A DNA stretch of 64,000 nucleotides from Lonepinella sp042485795 (GCF_042485795.1 NZ_CP169368.1:682001-746000), one strand, 5' to 3'; positions 27,102-36,397 are shown, counted from the first letter of the stretch. The notes: generated by a model from the sequence alone, not told the origin. Numbers and translations: made by a program.

Positions 27102-27389
27102 ATGAAGATAGTAAAACCAGCGGTAGCGGGAACACTTGAGTCTAGCGATGCAATGATTAGAGTTGAGCCAGCGACACAGCTTGATATTGAAATTAATAGC
27201 TCGGTATTTAAACAATTTGGTGAACAAATTCGTGCCACAGTTAAAGCCGTTTTAGCTGAACTTGATGTACAACAGGCATCTTTAATTATTGATGATAAAG
27301 GAGCATTGGATTGCGTATTAAAAGCTAGACTAAAAGCAGCTCTATTACGAGCAAGTGATAGCGAACCTAATTGGGAGAAATTACTATGA
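27102..27389 (+). CDS. citD: Citrate lyase acyl carrier protein (gamma subunit)
   Basis: CitD carries the phosphoribosyl-dephospho-CoA group of citrate lyase. Ser14 in GTLESSDAMI is at the position modified in the characterised Klebsiella protein. The 95-residue length is standard. AGAGG precedes the ATG. Its TGA overlaps the citE ATG (ATGA). Confidence 0.96.
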   Translation: MKIVKPAVAGTLESSDAMIRVEPATQLDIEINSSVFKQFGEQIRATVKAVLAELDVQQASLIIDDKGALDCVLKARLKAALLRASDSEPNWEKLL

Positions 27390-28261
27390 AATTAAGACGC
27401 AGTATGTTATTCGTACCGGGTGCAAACGCCGCTATGATCAGTAATAGCTTTATTTATCAACCAGATTCGATTATGTTTGATTTAGAAGATGCGGTGGCGT
27501 TAAAAGAAAAAGATTCCGCTCGTTTATTAGTTGCTCATGCTTTACAACATCCGCTTTATCAAGATATGGAAACCGTAGTGCGTGTTAATCCATTAGACAG
27601 TGAATTTGGTTTGGCAGATTTAAATGCTGTAGTGCGTGCTGGGGTCGATGTGGTACGTATGCCAAAAACGGATACCGCACAAGATGTGATTGCGATGGAT
27701 CAAGCGATTGGTGAAATTGAGCAGGCTTGTGGACGTGAACAAGGTTCAACTAAATTATTAGCAGCGATTGAATCACCATTGGGCATTACCCAAGCGACTC
27801 AAATTGCGTTTGCATCTAAACGCTTAATTGGTATTGCATTAGGTGCTGAAGACTATGTACGTAACTTAAAAACGGAACGTTCTGCCGAGGGGATTGAATT
27901 ATTATTTGCTCGCTGTTCAATTTTACAAGCTGCTCGAGCAGCAGGTATTCAAGCCTTTGATACGGTCTATTCTAATGCCAACAACGAAGAGGGTTTCCTA
28001 AAAGAAGCGGCTCATATTAAGCAACTTGGATTTGATGGAAAATCCTTAATTAACCCACGTCAAATTGAATTACTACACAATTTATTTGCACCAACACAAA
28101 AAGAATTTGAGCAAGCGGAAAAAATTATTGCAGCAGCAACAGAAGCAGAGAAACTTGGGTTAGGTGTGGTATCACTTAATGGAAAAATGATTGATGCCCC
28201 GATTATTGATCGTGCAAGACTGGTTGTCGAACGTGCAAAATCAGGGATTAGAGTGGAATAA
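27386..28261 (+). CDS. citE: Citrate lyase beta subunit (citryl-CoA lyase)
   Basis: CitE splits citryl-ACP to acetyl-ACP and oxaloacetate. ATG 27386 (MKLRRSMLFVPG) has GGGAGAAA upstream and overlaps the citD stop; the frame extends 5 codons further but without support. SIMFDLEDAVALKEKD, ALGAEDYVRNL and GFDGKSLINPRQI are family motifs of the HpcH/HpaI-like lyase fold. It is 291 residues long. Confidence 0.97.
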   Translation: MKLRRSMLFVPGANAAMISNSFIYQPDSIMFDLEDAVALKEKDSARLLVAHALQHPLYQDMETVVRVNPLDSEFGLADLNAVVRAGVDVVRMPKTDTAQDVIAMDQAIGEIEQACGREQGSTKLLAAIESPLGITQATQIAFASKRLIGIALGAEDYVRNLKTERSAEGIELLFARCSILQAARAAGIQAFDTVYSNANNEEGFLKEAAHIKQLGFDGKSLINPRQIELLHNLFAPTQKEFEQAEKIIAAATEAEKLGLGVVSLNGKMIDAPIIDRARLVVERAKSGIRVE

Positions 28262-28271
28262 GGGGAAGAAT

Positions 28272-29786
28272 ATGAAAACAAGAATTGAACGCTTAACACC
28301 ATTTACACAACAACATACCTGTTTGGCTACTTATCAAGCTGAACCTAAAGCACAATCATTGGTTCGTACCGCAAAAGATCGCAAACTTTGTTCAGATTTG
28401 GAAGATGCAATTCGCCGTTCAGGATTAAAAGATGGCATGACAATTTCTTTCCATCACGCTTTTCGTGGTGGGGATTTTGTGGTGAATATGGTTATGGCTA
28501 AAATTGCCGAAATGGGCTTTAAAAATTTAACCTTAGCATCAAGTTCATTGATTGATAGCCATTTTCCATTAATTGAACATATTAAAAATGGTGTGGTCAC
28601 TAAAATTTATTCTTCTGGTTTACGTGGTAAATTAGCTGATGAAATTTCTAATGGGTTATTAGCTGAACCTGTCAATATTCATTCACACGGTGGACGTGTA
28701 CATTTAGTTAAATCAGGTGAATTAAAAATTGATGTTGCCTTTTTAGGCGTACCTTGCTGTGATTCATTCGGTAATGCGAATGGATTTACTGGAAATAGTA
28801 AATGTGGTTCTTTAGGTTATGCTCAAGTGGATGCCGAATTTGCCAATAAAGTTGTTTTATTGACAGAACAATTCGCAGAATATCCACATCATCCAATCAG
28901 TATTGCACAGGATCAAGTGGACTTAATTGTGCAAGTGGATGCGGTAGGCGATCCTAAAAAAATCGGTGGTGGTGCGACTCGAATGACATCTAATCCAAGA
29001 GAGTTGTTAATTGCACGTAAAACGGCAGAAGCTATTTTTGCATCGGGTTATTTTAAAGATGGTTTTTCTTTACAAACAGGTTCTGGTGGTGCGGCATTAG
29101 CGGTAACTCGTTTCTTAGAAGATCGTATGAAACGAGATAATATTACTGCCAGCTTCGCTCTCGGTGGAATTACTGCAAGTATGGTGGCATTACACGAAGC
29201 GGGTTTAATTAAGAAATTAATTGATGTACAAAGTTTTGATAAGGATGCAGCAGAATCTTTAGCTCGCAATCCAAATCATATTGAAGTATCTGCGAATCAA
29301 TATGCCAATTTTAGTTCAAAAGGGGCATCGGTTGAACGCCTTGATATTGTCGTGCTAAGTGCGTTGGAAATTGATAGACATTTTAATGTTAATGTATTAA
29401 CTGGCTCAGATGGTGTTATCCGTGGCGCATCAGGTGGACACTGTGATACAGCTGCATCTGCTCAAGTAGCGATTATTGTTGCACCGTTAGTACGTGGGCG
29501 TATTCCAACCGTGGTTGATGAAGTGATTACTTGCGTTACCCCAGGTGAAAATATTGATATTTTAGTCACTGATCACGGTATTGCGGTTAATCCAAAACGG
29601 CCAGATTTAATCGAGAATTTACAAAATGCTGGGATTAAATTATTCACTATTGAACAGTTAATGGAAAAAGCCTATGCGTTAACGGGTAAGCCAAAAGCCA
29701 TTGAATTTACCGATAAACCTGTTGCGGTCGTACGTTATCGTGATGGTTCAATTATTGATGTGGTTTATCAAGTAAAAGGTGAATAA
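28272..29786 (+). CDS. citF: Citrate lyase alpha subunit (citrate:acetyl-ACP transferase)
   Basis: CitF swaps the acetyl group on CitD for citrate. ATG 28272 follows AGGGGAAGAA; upstream in-frame codons overlap citE and are rejected. The protein (504 residues) has KDGMTISFHHAFRGGD, GSGGAALAVTRF and GVIRGASGGHCDTAA, typical of the CoA-transferase-fold alpha subunit. Confidence 0.97.
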   Translation: MKTRIERLTPFTQQHTCLATYQAEPKAQSLVRTAKDRKLCSDLEDAIRRSGLKDGMTISFHHAFRGGDFVVNMVMAKIAEMGFKNLTLASSSLIDSHFPLIEHIKNGVVTKIYSSGLRGKLADEISNGLLAEPVNIHSHGGRVHLVKSGELKIDVAFLGVPCCDSFGNANGFTGNSKCGSLGYAQVDAEFANKVVLLTEQFAEYPHHPISIAQDQVDLIVQVDAVGDPKKIGGGATRMTSNPRELLIARKTAEAIFASGYFKDGFSLQTGSGGAALAVTRFLEDRMKRDNITASFALGGITASMVALHEAGLIKKLIDVQSFDKDAAESLARNPNHIEVSANQYANFSSKGASVERLDIVVLSALEIDRHFNVNVLTGSDGVIRGASGGHCDTAASAQVAIIVAPLVRGRIPTVVDEVITCVTPGENIDILVTDHGIAVNPKRPDLIENLQNAGIKLFTIEQLMEKAYALTGKPKAIEFTDKPVAVVRYRDGSIIDVVYQVKGE

Positions 29787-29793
29787 TTTAAAT

Positions 29794-31185
29794 ATGAAGA
29801 CAAATTGGCAATTTTCTCCGCCAGTTTATGCTATTGAGGGTGAAATAGTTGCTCTGGAAACCTTGTTAATCGCTCGTGAGCAACGTTTTATGCAGCAAAA
29901 GCAGCTACTCGCTCAATATCAGCAGCCAGTTTTATCAGTAACCTTATTAGCAGCTGGGGCAGTAAAACGTAACGAATTACTGGATAAGATTTTTGCCATT
30001 TGTTTGAAATATTTAAATGCTTGTTTCGTGCAACAAGGCTGGCATATTTGTGAGCAAATAATCCAGTCTTTGCCTACAGGGCATCAGGCTTTGTTTGTTT
30101 TACCTGTGGAAGCACTGACACTTAAACGAGTGATGATTGAGATTGAGCAATCTTTGCCTTTAGCTCGGTTATGGGATTTAGATGTCATCGATCTAAATGG
30201 ACAACCTATTTCTCGTCAAACCCTTGGGTTTCCTGTACGTACTTGCTTAATTTGTAATGAAGAAGCCAAAGTATGTACTCGTCATAGAACCCATTCAATA
30301 ACAGAAATTTATGCAGAAATGCAAAACCTGTTAAATCAGTTTGAATTAACGCAATTATTAGCCAATCAAGCAGATGAGGCGTTACGCCGAGAAATTGCGT
30401 TAACCCCCAAACCAGGTTTAGTCGATCGTGCGAATAATGGTTCACACCATGATATGGATTTTACGACCTTTGAAAAAAGTTGTTCAGCACTTTTGCCTTT
30501 TTGGCAATACTTTGTGCAAACAGGCATAAATGGAAAACAGGAAGATTTTGCTGGGTTATTCCGTCAACTAAGAAGTGTTGGTGTACAAGCTGAGAAAGCC
30601 ATGTTTTCTGCGACCAACGGAATCAATACACATAAAGGGGCGATTTTTGCCTTTGGTTTGGTATTAGGTGCATTTGGTTGGCTATGGGGAAAGCATCAGG
30701 TTATTTCAGTGGAAAGTTTATGTGATACGGTGGCACATTTAACACAAGGGATTAGTCGTGAATTACAAACCACAGCACTGGCACACCCGAGAACAGCGGG
30801 TGAACAATTATTTGCTCAATATGGTTTGACAGGGGCAAGAGGTGAAGCTGAAAGTGGTTTTGCTTTAGTGCGTCATTATGCGTTAGCTATTTCTAAGCAG
30901 TATGCAAATTGTGATCAGGAACATCAGCACTATTTAATTTTATTAAATTTGATGGCTCATAATAATGACACCAATGTCGTTCATCGTGGTGGCTTAGCGG
31001 GATTACAATTTGTGCAACAACAAGCAAAGCAGTTGTTATCAAATCCATGCCATAGAGATAAACAATGGCTAAAAATACAGCTAGACAGATTTGACCAAGA
31101 TTGTATTAAGCGTCATTTAAGCTGTGGCGGTAGTGCAGATTTACTGGCACTCACCATTTTCTTTTCTTTCTTATTGAGAGGTTAA
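29794..31185 (+). CDS. citXG: CitX-CitG fusion: prosthetic group transferase and synthase
   Basis: Two enzymes that are separate in E. coli are fused here. The N-terminal part (about 1-170) is CitX, which attaches the prosthetic group to CitD (LARLWDLDVIDLNG, CLICNEEAKVC). The remainder is CitG, triphosphoribosyl-dephospho-CoA synthase (LTPKPGLVDRANNGSHHDM, ATNGINTHKGAIFAFG, TGARGEAESGF). Such CitXG fusions are known in Haemophilus. The start is uncertain: ATG 29794 (463 aa) or GTG 29779 overlapping the end of citF (468 aa); neither has a well-spaced ribosome site. Confidence 0.93.
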   Translation: MKTNWQFSPPVYAIEGEIVALETLLIAREQRFMQQKQLLAQYQQPVLSVTLLAAGAVKRNELLDKIFAICLKYLNACFVQQGWHICEQIIQSLPTGHQALFVLPVEALTLKRVMIEIEQSLPLARLWDLDVIDLNGQPISRQTLGFPVRTCLICNEEAKVCTRHRTHSITEIYAEMQNLLNQFELTQLLANQADEALRREIALTPKPGLVDRANNGSHHDMDFTTFEKSCSALLPFWQYFVQTGINGKQEDFAGLFRQLRSVGVQAEKAMFSATNGINTHKGAIFAFGLVLGAFGWLWGKHQVISVESLCDTVAHLTQGISRELQTTALAHPRTAGEQLFAQYGLTGARGEAESGFALVRHYALAISKQYANCDQEHQHYLILLNLMAHNNDTNVVHRGGLAGLQFVQQQAKQLLSNPCHRDKQWLKIQLDRFDQDCIKRHLSCGGSADLLALTIFFSFLLRG

Positions 31186-31186
31186 A

Positions 31187-31219
31187 ATGGCTTTATCAGT
31201 GTCATTAGCTCAAGAATAA
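31187..31219 (+). pseudogene. Ten-codon ORF behind citXG, possible remnant of a lost gene
   Basis: Directly after citXG, GAGAGG and 7 nt of spacing lead to an ATG that encodes MALSVSLAQE and a stop. The ribosome site is the best in the operon. It may be the beginning of a deleted sixth cit gene, such as the transporter that lies next to the cit genes in related genomes. This is inference; the peptide itself is not recognised. Confidence 0.35.
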
Positions 31220-31228
31220 ATATTAAAT

Positions 31229-31267
31229 AAATGGTCATATTGAGAGATATGACCATTTATTTTTAGT
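31229..31267 (+). terminator. Terminator of cit operon
   Basis: A perfect 12-bp stem, AAATGGTCATAT (31229-31240) with ATATGACCATTT (31247-31258), followed by ATTTTTAGTTTTT. Confidence 0.88.
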
Positions 31268-31391
31268 TTTTCCAAGTTACATGAATTATTTTATGCGATG
31301 ACTTGAAATAATTTTATGCTACACAACTTGTCTATCATGCTTTTTAGTATTAAAGTGTAGCAATCGTTTTACAAAAGACTAAGGATTAAAA

Positions 31392-32051
31392 ATGGATCAA
31401 CTCGAAATGAAAAAACAGGCAGCTAAAGCCGCCTTACAATTTGTTAAACCTGATATGATCGTGGGAGTTGGTAGTGGTTCCACGGTGAATTGTTTTATTG
31501 ATGTACTTGGCAGCATGGCAGACCAAATTAAAGGTGCAGTGGCGGCATCAAAAGCATCAGAAGAATTATTACGTAAGCAAGGCATTGAAGTTTTCAGTGC
31601 GAATGATGTATCGAGCTTAGATATTTATGTGGACGGTGCTGATGAAATTAATCCACAAAAAATGATGATTAAAGGCGGTGGTGCGGCGTTAACTCGTGAA
31701 AAAATAGTGGCATCATTGGCGAAGAATTTTATTTGTATTGTAGATAGTTCAAAACAAGTCGATGTGTTAGGTTCAACCTTTCCTTTGCCTGTCGAAGTGA
31801 TTCCAATGGCACGTTCTCAAGTAGCACGTAAATTGGTCGCTTTAGGTGGCTCTCCAGAATGGCGTGAAAATGTGATTACAGATAATGGCAATGTCATTTT
31901 AGATGTACATAATTTCAAAATTCTAAATCCAGTAGAAATGGAGAAAACATTAAACAATGTGGCGGGTGTAGTGACTAACGGGATTTTTGCTTTAAATGCG
32001 GCAAATACCGTGATTATTGGTACGCCAGACGGTGCAAAAATTATTAAATAA
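31392..32051 (+). CDS. rpiA: Ribose-5-phosphate isomerase A
   Basis: RpiA interconverts ribose-5-phosphate and ribulose-5-phosphate. GSGST (27-31), DGADE (81-85, catalytic Asp) and KGGGAALTREK (94-104, catalytic Lys) are all present in the 219-residue protein. AAGGATTAAAA precedes the ATG. serA follows 59 bp later on the same strand, the rpiA-serA neighbourhood also found in E. coli. Confidence 0.98.
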   Translation: MDQLEMKKQAAKAALQFVKPDMIVGVGSGSTVNCFIDVLGSMADQIKGAVAASKASEELLRKQGIEVFSANDVSSLDIYVDGADEINPQKMMIKGGGAALTREKIVASLAKNFICIVDSSKQVDVLGSTFPLPVEVIPMARSQVARKLVALGGSPEWRENVITDNGNVILDVHNFKILNPVEMEKTLNNVAGVVTNGIFALNAANTVIIGTPDGAKIIK

Positions 32052-32110
32052 AGCACCGCACTTTTTCTTTCATTTATTTAAAAACACAACATAACTAAAG
32101 GAACCTAAAT

Positions 32111-33343
32111 ATGACAAGCAAAGTGTCTTTAGACAAATCAAAAATTAAATTCTTGCTGTTGGAGGGTGTGCATCAAAATGCGGTAGATATTTTGCAAGCA
32201 GCAGGCTATACCAACATTGAATATCATAAAAAAGCCCTTGAGCCAGATGAATTGAAAGTAGCCATTAAAGATGCCCATTTTGTTGGCTTACGTTCCAGAA
32301 CGCATTTAACCTCAGATGTGATTGCTGAAGCAAAAAAATTGATTGCTATCGGCTGTTTCTGTATTGGGACTAACCAAGTAGATTTAAATGCCGCGAAAGT
32401 GCGTGGGATTCCAGTGTTTAACGCACCATTCTCAAATACTCGTTCAGTGGCGGAATTAGTGCTAGGGGAAATTTTATTATTGATGCGTAATATTCCGACT
32501 GCAAATGCACAAGTTCACCGTGGTGAATGGAATAAAAGTGCGGTGGGTTCTCGAGAAGTTCGTGGCAAACGCTTGGGTATTGTGGGTTATGGTCATATTG
32601 GTTCGCAATTAAGTATTATTGCAGAATCCTTGGGAATGAATGTATTTTTCTATGATGTGGAAACCAAATTGCCGTTAGGTAATGCACAACAAATTTCATC
32701 ACTAGAAGAATTATTAAGCACCAGTGATATTGTGTCATTGCACGTACCTGAATTGCCATCCACCAAAAACCTAATGAATGCAAAACGTATTGCTCAATTA
32801 AAACAGGATTGTATTTTCATTAATGCGGCTCGTGGTATGGTGGTGGATATTAATGCGTTAGCTCAAGCCTTGCAGCAAGGTAAAATCCGTGGTGCGGCGA
32901 TTGATGTGTTCCCTGAAGAACCAGCGTCCGCAGATGAAGTGTTCGAGTCGCCATTACGTCAATTTGATAATGTGATTTTAACTCCACATATCGGTGGTTC
33001 AACTACGGAAGCACAAGAAAATATTGGGACGGAAGTGGCTAGTAAATTTGTTAAATATTCCGATAATGGTTCAACCCTTTCTTCGGTGAATTTCCCAGAA
33101 GTTTCTTTACCAGAGCATACTGGCACCAAACGCCTATTACATATTCACCATAATAAACCTGGTGTATTGAATAAGATTAACCAGATCTTTGTAGAAGAGA
33201 ATATTAATATCGCCGCACAATATTTACAAACCGATCCGCAAATTGGTTATGTGGTGATTGATGTAGAAACGGAGAATACCAATGGCTTATTAACCAAACT
33301 AAAAGCCATTGATGGGACAATTCGAGCCAGAGTGTTATTCTAA
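32111..33343 (+). CDS. serA: D-3-phosphoglycerate dehydrogenase
   Basis: SerA commits glycolytic carbon to serine. The 410-residue protein contains the NAD-binding GIVGYGHIGSQ, the catalytic region FINAARGMVVDINALA and LTPHIGGSTTEAQENIG, and a C-terminal ACT domain (from about residue 335, LLHIHHNKPGVLNKIN) that mediates serine inhibition in E. coli. An uptake-signal sequence lies inside the gene (about 32546). Confidence 0.97.
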   Translation: MTSKVSLDKSKIKFLLLEGVHQNAVDILQAAGYTNIEYHKKALEPDELKVAIKDAHFVGLRSRTHLTSDVIAEAKKLIAIGCFCIGTNQVDLNAAKVRGIPVFNAPFSNTRSVAELVLGEILLLMRNIPTANAQVHRGEWNKSAVGSREVRGKRLGIVGYGHIGSQLSIIAESLGMNVFFYDVETKLPLGNAQQISSLEELLSTSDIVSLHVPELPSTKNLMNAKRIAQLKQDCIFINAARGMVVDINALAQALQQGKIRGAAIDVFPEEPASADEVFESPLRQFDNVILTPHIGGSTTEAQENIGTEVASKFVKYSDNGSTLSSVNFPEVSLPEHTGTKRLLHIHHNKPGVLNKINQIFVEENINIAAQYLQTDPQIGYVVIDVETENTNGLLTKLKAIDGTIRARVLF

Positions 33344-33353
33344 AATTGATGAA

Positions 33354-33394
33354 AAAAACACCGTGCTTTGCGAAAAAGTGCGGTGTTTTTTTAT
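33354..33394. terminator. Terminator from imperfect inverted uptake-signal pair
   Basis: AAAACACCGTGCTTT pairs imperfectly with AAAAGTGCGGTGTTTT, followed by T's; it separates the convergent serA and hda. Confidence 0.8.
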
Positions 33395-33401
33395 GTGTTT
33401 T

Positions 33402-34094
33402 TTATAATCCCAAAATCTCTTTCACAAACGGAATCGTTAATTTGCGTTGAGCTTGTAATGATGCCTTATCTAATTTTGCTACCGCAGTAAATAAGCTGTG
33501 CATATCTCTATCTAAGCGTTTGATTAAGAAGTTTGCGGTTTCTTCGGATAATTCAATACCAAGTTGATGAGCGTTTTGCTGTAAGGCTTGGATTTTTTGT
33601 GCTTCATTTAAGGAATGAAGCTGATAGATTTCACCCCAGCGTAAGCGTGATGAGAGATCGGGTAATTTTACGGGGAGTGAAGTAGGGGAGCAGTCACTAC
33701 TAATCAGTAAAAGTGCGGTATTTTTTTCTTTAATTCGGTTAAATAAGTCAAAAATGGCAAGTTCCCAGTCGTGATTGCCAATAACGGCTTGTAAATCGTC
33801 TAGGCAAATCACATCTTGTTGTTCTAGGTTGTCTAAAACCGCGGTGGAAAAATAAGCATATTTACTTAAAGGAACATAAATGCTGTGGCGGTTTTCGGAA
33901 ATAATGTGGTTAGCAACTGCTTTGAGTAAATGGCTTTTACCACTGCCAGAGGCTCCCCAAATGTAAAAGAACGGTTGTTGTAATTGCTGGAAATTTTTGT
34001 GCAACGAGTTGAGCAACAATAGGTTATTGTCGCCATAGAAATTTTCTAAAGTTTCATCATCTAGTTGATGAATAGGGAGAGAAAGTTGTTGCAC
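33402..34094 (-). CDS. hda: DnaA regulatory inactivator Hda
   Basis: Hda with the DNA clamp stimulates hydrolysis of DnaA-bound ATP. The 230-residue AAA+ protein has the clamp-binding QLSLPI motif at its N-terminus, P-loop GASGSGKSHLL, and DVICLDDLQAV (Walker B). I choose GTG 34094 because AGGA stands 6 nt upstream and it places the clamp motif at the extreme N-terminus as in E. coli; TTG 34109 is the alternative. It lies 54 bp after uraA across a REP-like palindrome; E. coli has the same uraA-hda order. Confidence 0.93.
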   Translation of the reverse strand: MQQLSLPIHQLDDETLENFYGDNNLLLLNSLHKNFQQLQQPFFYIWGASGSGKSHLLKAVANHIISENRHSIYVPLSKYAYFSTAVLDNLEQQDVICLDDLQAVIGNHDWELAIFDLFNRIKEKNTALLLISSDCSPTSLPVKLPDLSSRLRWGEIYQLHSLNEAQKIQALQQNAHQLGIELSEETANFLIKRLDRDMHSLFTAVAKLDKASLQAQRKLTIPFVKEILGL

Positions 34095-34110
34095 AAAAAA
34101 TCCTATCAAT

Positions 34111-34145
34111 TCCCCTCTCCCATGGGGAGAGGGATAGGGTGAGGG
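34111..34145. repeat. REP-like palindrome between uraA and hda
   Basis: CCCCTCTCCC (34112-34121), AT, GGGGAGAGGG (34124-34133), then ATAGGGTGAGGG. The GC-rich hairpin and its G-rich tail resemble widespread REP-type intergenic repeats. It sits within the probable uraA-hda transcript. Confidence 0.65.
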
Positions 34146-34148
34146 TTA

Positions 34149-35384
34149 TTATTCGACTTTATTCTCTGCTTTTGGCAAAACCAAGTTTAGAATAATTGCC
34201 ACGATAGCACATAAGCTGATACCTTTTACTGACAGTTCGCCTACATTAACAAACATACCGCCGATACCGAAACTCATTACCACCGAAATAATACACAGAT
34301 TGCGAGCTTCTGTCACATCGACTTTAGCACGAATTAAGGTACTCATTCCCACTACTGCGATAGAACCGAATACGAGCATCATAATCCCCCCCATAACAAT
34401 AGTTGGGATAGTCGAAAGGAAAGCACCAACTTTACCACAGAATGAAATTGCGATTGCCCAAACCGCCGCCCATGTCATAATGTTTGGGTTAAAGTTACGA
34501 GTTAGCATAACAGCACCAGTCACTTCTGCATACGTAGTATTTGGTGGTCCACCTAATAATGATGCTGCGGTAGTTGCCACGCCATCACCTAATAAAGTGC
34601 GGTGTAAACCAGGTTTTTTTAGGAAGTCTTTGCCAGTCACGGAGCTAATTGCCATGATTCCCCCTACGTGTTCAACAGCGGGAGCGATGGCGATCGGGAG
34701 TAAGTATAAAATGGCTTCTAGTTTAAATTCTGGTGTAGTAATTTCAGGTAAGCTGAACCAAGCTGCATCAAACACGGGTTGGAAATTAATTAAGCCTAAG
34801 CAAAGGCATAAAATATACCCCACAGCAATACCAAACATAATCGGAATCAGTTTCATGATCCCTTTAGAGAATACAGCAACACATAGTGTTGTGACCAAAG
34901 TCACTAATGAAACTAAGATTGCCAAGTCGTATTCATAGGCTTGTACTGCCCCTTGTTTACCGACTGCCATATCAACGGCTGTTGGAGCTAATCCCATACC
35001 GATAATAATGATCACAGGACCCACAACCACAGGCGGGAAAATACGTTCTAAGATTGCTACACCACGCAATTTGACTAAGGTGCTTAAAGCTAAATAAACT
35101 AAACCAGTACAAGCCAAGCCTCCCATCGTTACAGCAATACCCCAAGTTTGTACGCCGTATTGAATTGGGGCGATAAATGCAAAGGAAGAAGCAAGGAATA
35201 TAGGAACCTGTTTACCCGTGCAAAGTTGGAATAATAAAGTTCCCAACCCTGCGGTTAATAGAGCAGTATTCGCATTTAGCCCAGTGATTAATGGTACCAA
35301 AACCAAGGCACCAAAAGCGACGAATAACATTTGTAAGCCAACGAAAGCTTGTTTAGTTTTACTTTGAATTTCAGGTGTTGTCAT
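34149..35384 (-). CDS. uraA: Uracil permease (uracil:H+ symporter)
   Basis: A 411-residue NCS2 transporter with about 14 membrane segments. VEHVGGIMAISSVTGKDF includes the glutamate that binds uracil in the E. coli structure, and PNTTYAEVTGAVMLTRN is the family signature. Its gene lies 178 bp after upp on the same strand, but a terminator and a hairpin-rich element separate them, so coupling may be regulated. Confidence 0.96.
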   Translation of the reverse strand: MTTPEIQSKTKQAFVGLQMLFVAFGALVLVPLITGLNANTALLTAGLGTLLFQLCTGKQVPIFLASSFAFIAPIQYGVQTWGIAVTMGGLACTGLVYLALSTLVKLRGVAILERIFPPVVVGPVIIIIGMGLAPTAVDMAVGKQGAVQAYEYDLAILVSLVTLVTTLCVAVFSKGIMKLIPIMFGIAVGYILCLCLGLINFQPVFDAAWFSLPEITTPEFKLEAILYLLPIAIAPAVEHVGGIMAISSVTGKDFLKKPGLHRTLLGDGVATTAASLLGGPPNTTYAEVTGAVMLTRNFNPNIMTWAAVWAIAISFCGKVGAFLSTIPTIVMGGIMMLVFGSIAVVGMSTLIRAKVDVTEARNLCIISVVMSFGIGGMFVNVGELSVKGISLCAIVAIILNLVLPKAENKVE

Positions 35385-35432
35385 AGTTTTTTACTTTAAA
35401 GTGCGGTGAAAAATTCACTGATTTTTACTCAC

Positions 35433-35512
35433 GATCCCTTTAAGGATTGTTCGGGACATTGTCCCTGTGCAAATAATTATTTGCAACGTTGTAAATTCTT
35501 TCAGAATTTTTT
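35433..35512. repeat. Hairpin-rich element, copy C (upp-uraA)
   Basis: Plus-strand order: ATCC...GGAT, GGGAC-ATT-GTCCC (35453-35465), the perfect 18-bp palindrome TGCAAATAATTATTTGCA (35468-35485), and AAATTC-TTTCA-GAATTT (35493-35509). It shares the 12-mer ATTGTTCGGGAC and the hairpin order with the element at 36342-36397 on the other side of upp. Confidence 0.6.
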
Positions 35513-35527
35513 GCACCGCGGTTACAG

Positions 35528-35558
35528 AAAAATGCCTTTGATGTTTATCAAAGGCATC
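35528..35558 (-). terminator. Terminator after upp
   Basis: On the minus strand GATGCCTTTGAT-AAAC-ATCAAAGGCAT is followed by TTTTT. It is 4 bp beyond the upp stop codon. Confidence 0.88.
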
Positions 35559-35562
35559 GGGA

Positions 35563-36189
35563 TTATTTAGTTCCGAAAATCTTATCACCAGCATCACCCA
35601 ATCCAGGGATAATATAACCATGTTCATTTAGGTGGTCATCAATGGACGCTGTGTATAATTCAATATCTGGATGAGCTTTTTCTAGTGCTTTAAGTCCTTC
35701 TGGAGCAGCCACTAGCACTAGTACTTTAATGTGGTTACAGCCTTTTTGTTTTAATAAGTCAATGGTAGCAATCATAGAACCACCTGTTGCCAACATTGGG
35801 TCAACCACAATGGCTAAACGTTCTTCTAAATCACTAGCTAATTTCTGGAAATAAGGCACAGGTTCTAACGTTTCTTCATTGCGATACATACCTACCACAC
35901 TAATTCTGGCACTTGGAATATGTTCTAACACTCCATCCATCATACCTAAACCTGCACGTAAAATCGGCACCACGGTAACTTTCTTACCTTTAATTCTATC
36001 CACATTCACGGGACCGCACCAACCATCAATGGTGACATTTTCAACTTCTAAATCGGCGGTCGCTTCATAGGTCAATAAGCTACCTACTTCAGTGGCTAAT
36101 TCACGAAAGTGCTTAGTGCTAATATCTGCCATACGCATTAAGCCTAATTTGTGTTTGACTAAAGGGTGTTTTACTTCGACGATTTTCAT
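35563..36189 (-). CDS. upp: Uracil phosphoribosyltransferase
   Basis: Upp salvages uracil to UMP. The 208-residue protein has the PRPP-binding VVDPMLATGGSM and the uracil-binding C-terminus YIIPGLGDAGDKIFGTK. AAGGATTATCT precedes the ATG. With uraA downstream it forms the uracil uptake and salvage pair. Copies of the same hairpin-rich element lie on both sides of it. Confidence 0.98.
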   Translation of the reverse strand: MKIVEVKHPLVKHKLGLMRMADISTKHFRELATEVGSLLTYEATADLEVENVTIDGWCGPVNVDRIKGKKVTVVPILRAGLGMMDGVLEHIPSARISVVGMYRNEETLEPVPYFQKLASDLEERLAIVVDPMLATGGSMIATIDLLKQKGCNHIKVLVLVAAPEGLKALEKAHPDIELYTASIDDHLNEHGYIIPGLGDAGDKIFGTK

Positions 36190-36341
36190 AGATAATCCTT
36201 AGTTAAAATTTGCGGGATAATTGCAATAGATAAATCTTACGAATTTTAAGAGATTTTGAATCAAATTAACAGTACAATTTTTTATTTTGTATTTCTTTTT
36301 TACGAAGAAATAGATTAGAATTAGCCATATTTTTTTGAGAA

Positions 36342-36397
36342 ATTGTTCGGGACCATGCACCCATTGCAAGCAATGTCGAACATTCCAGTAGAATTTC
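36342..36397. repeat. Hairpin-rich element, copy D (upp-cpxR)
   Basis: ATTGTTCGGGAC (36342-36353) as in copy C, then GGGACCATGCACCC, CATTGC-AA-GCAATG (36362-36375) and ACATTC-CAGTA-GAATTT (36381-36396). It lies 33 bp before cpxR and 153 bp upstream of upp. The rest of this 240-bp gap shows no gene. Confidence 0.55.
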
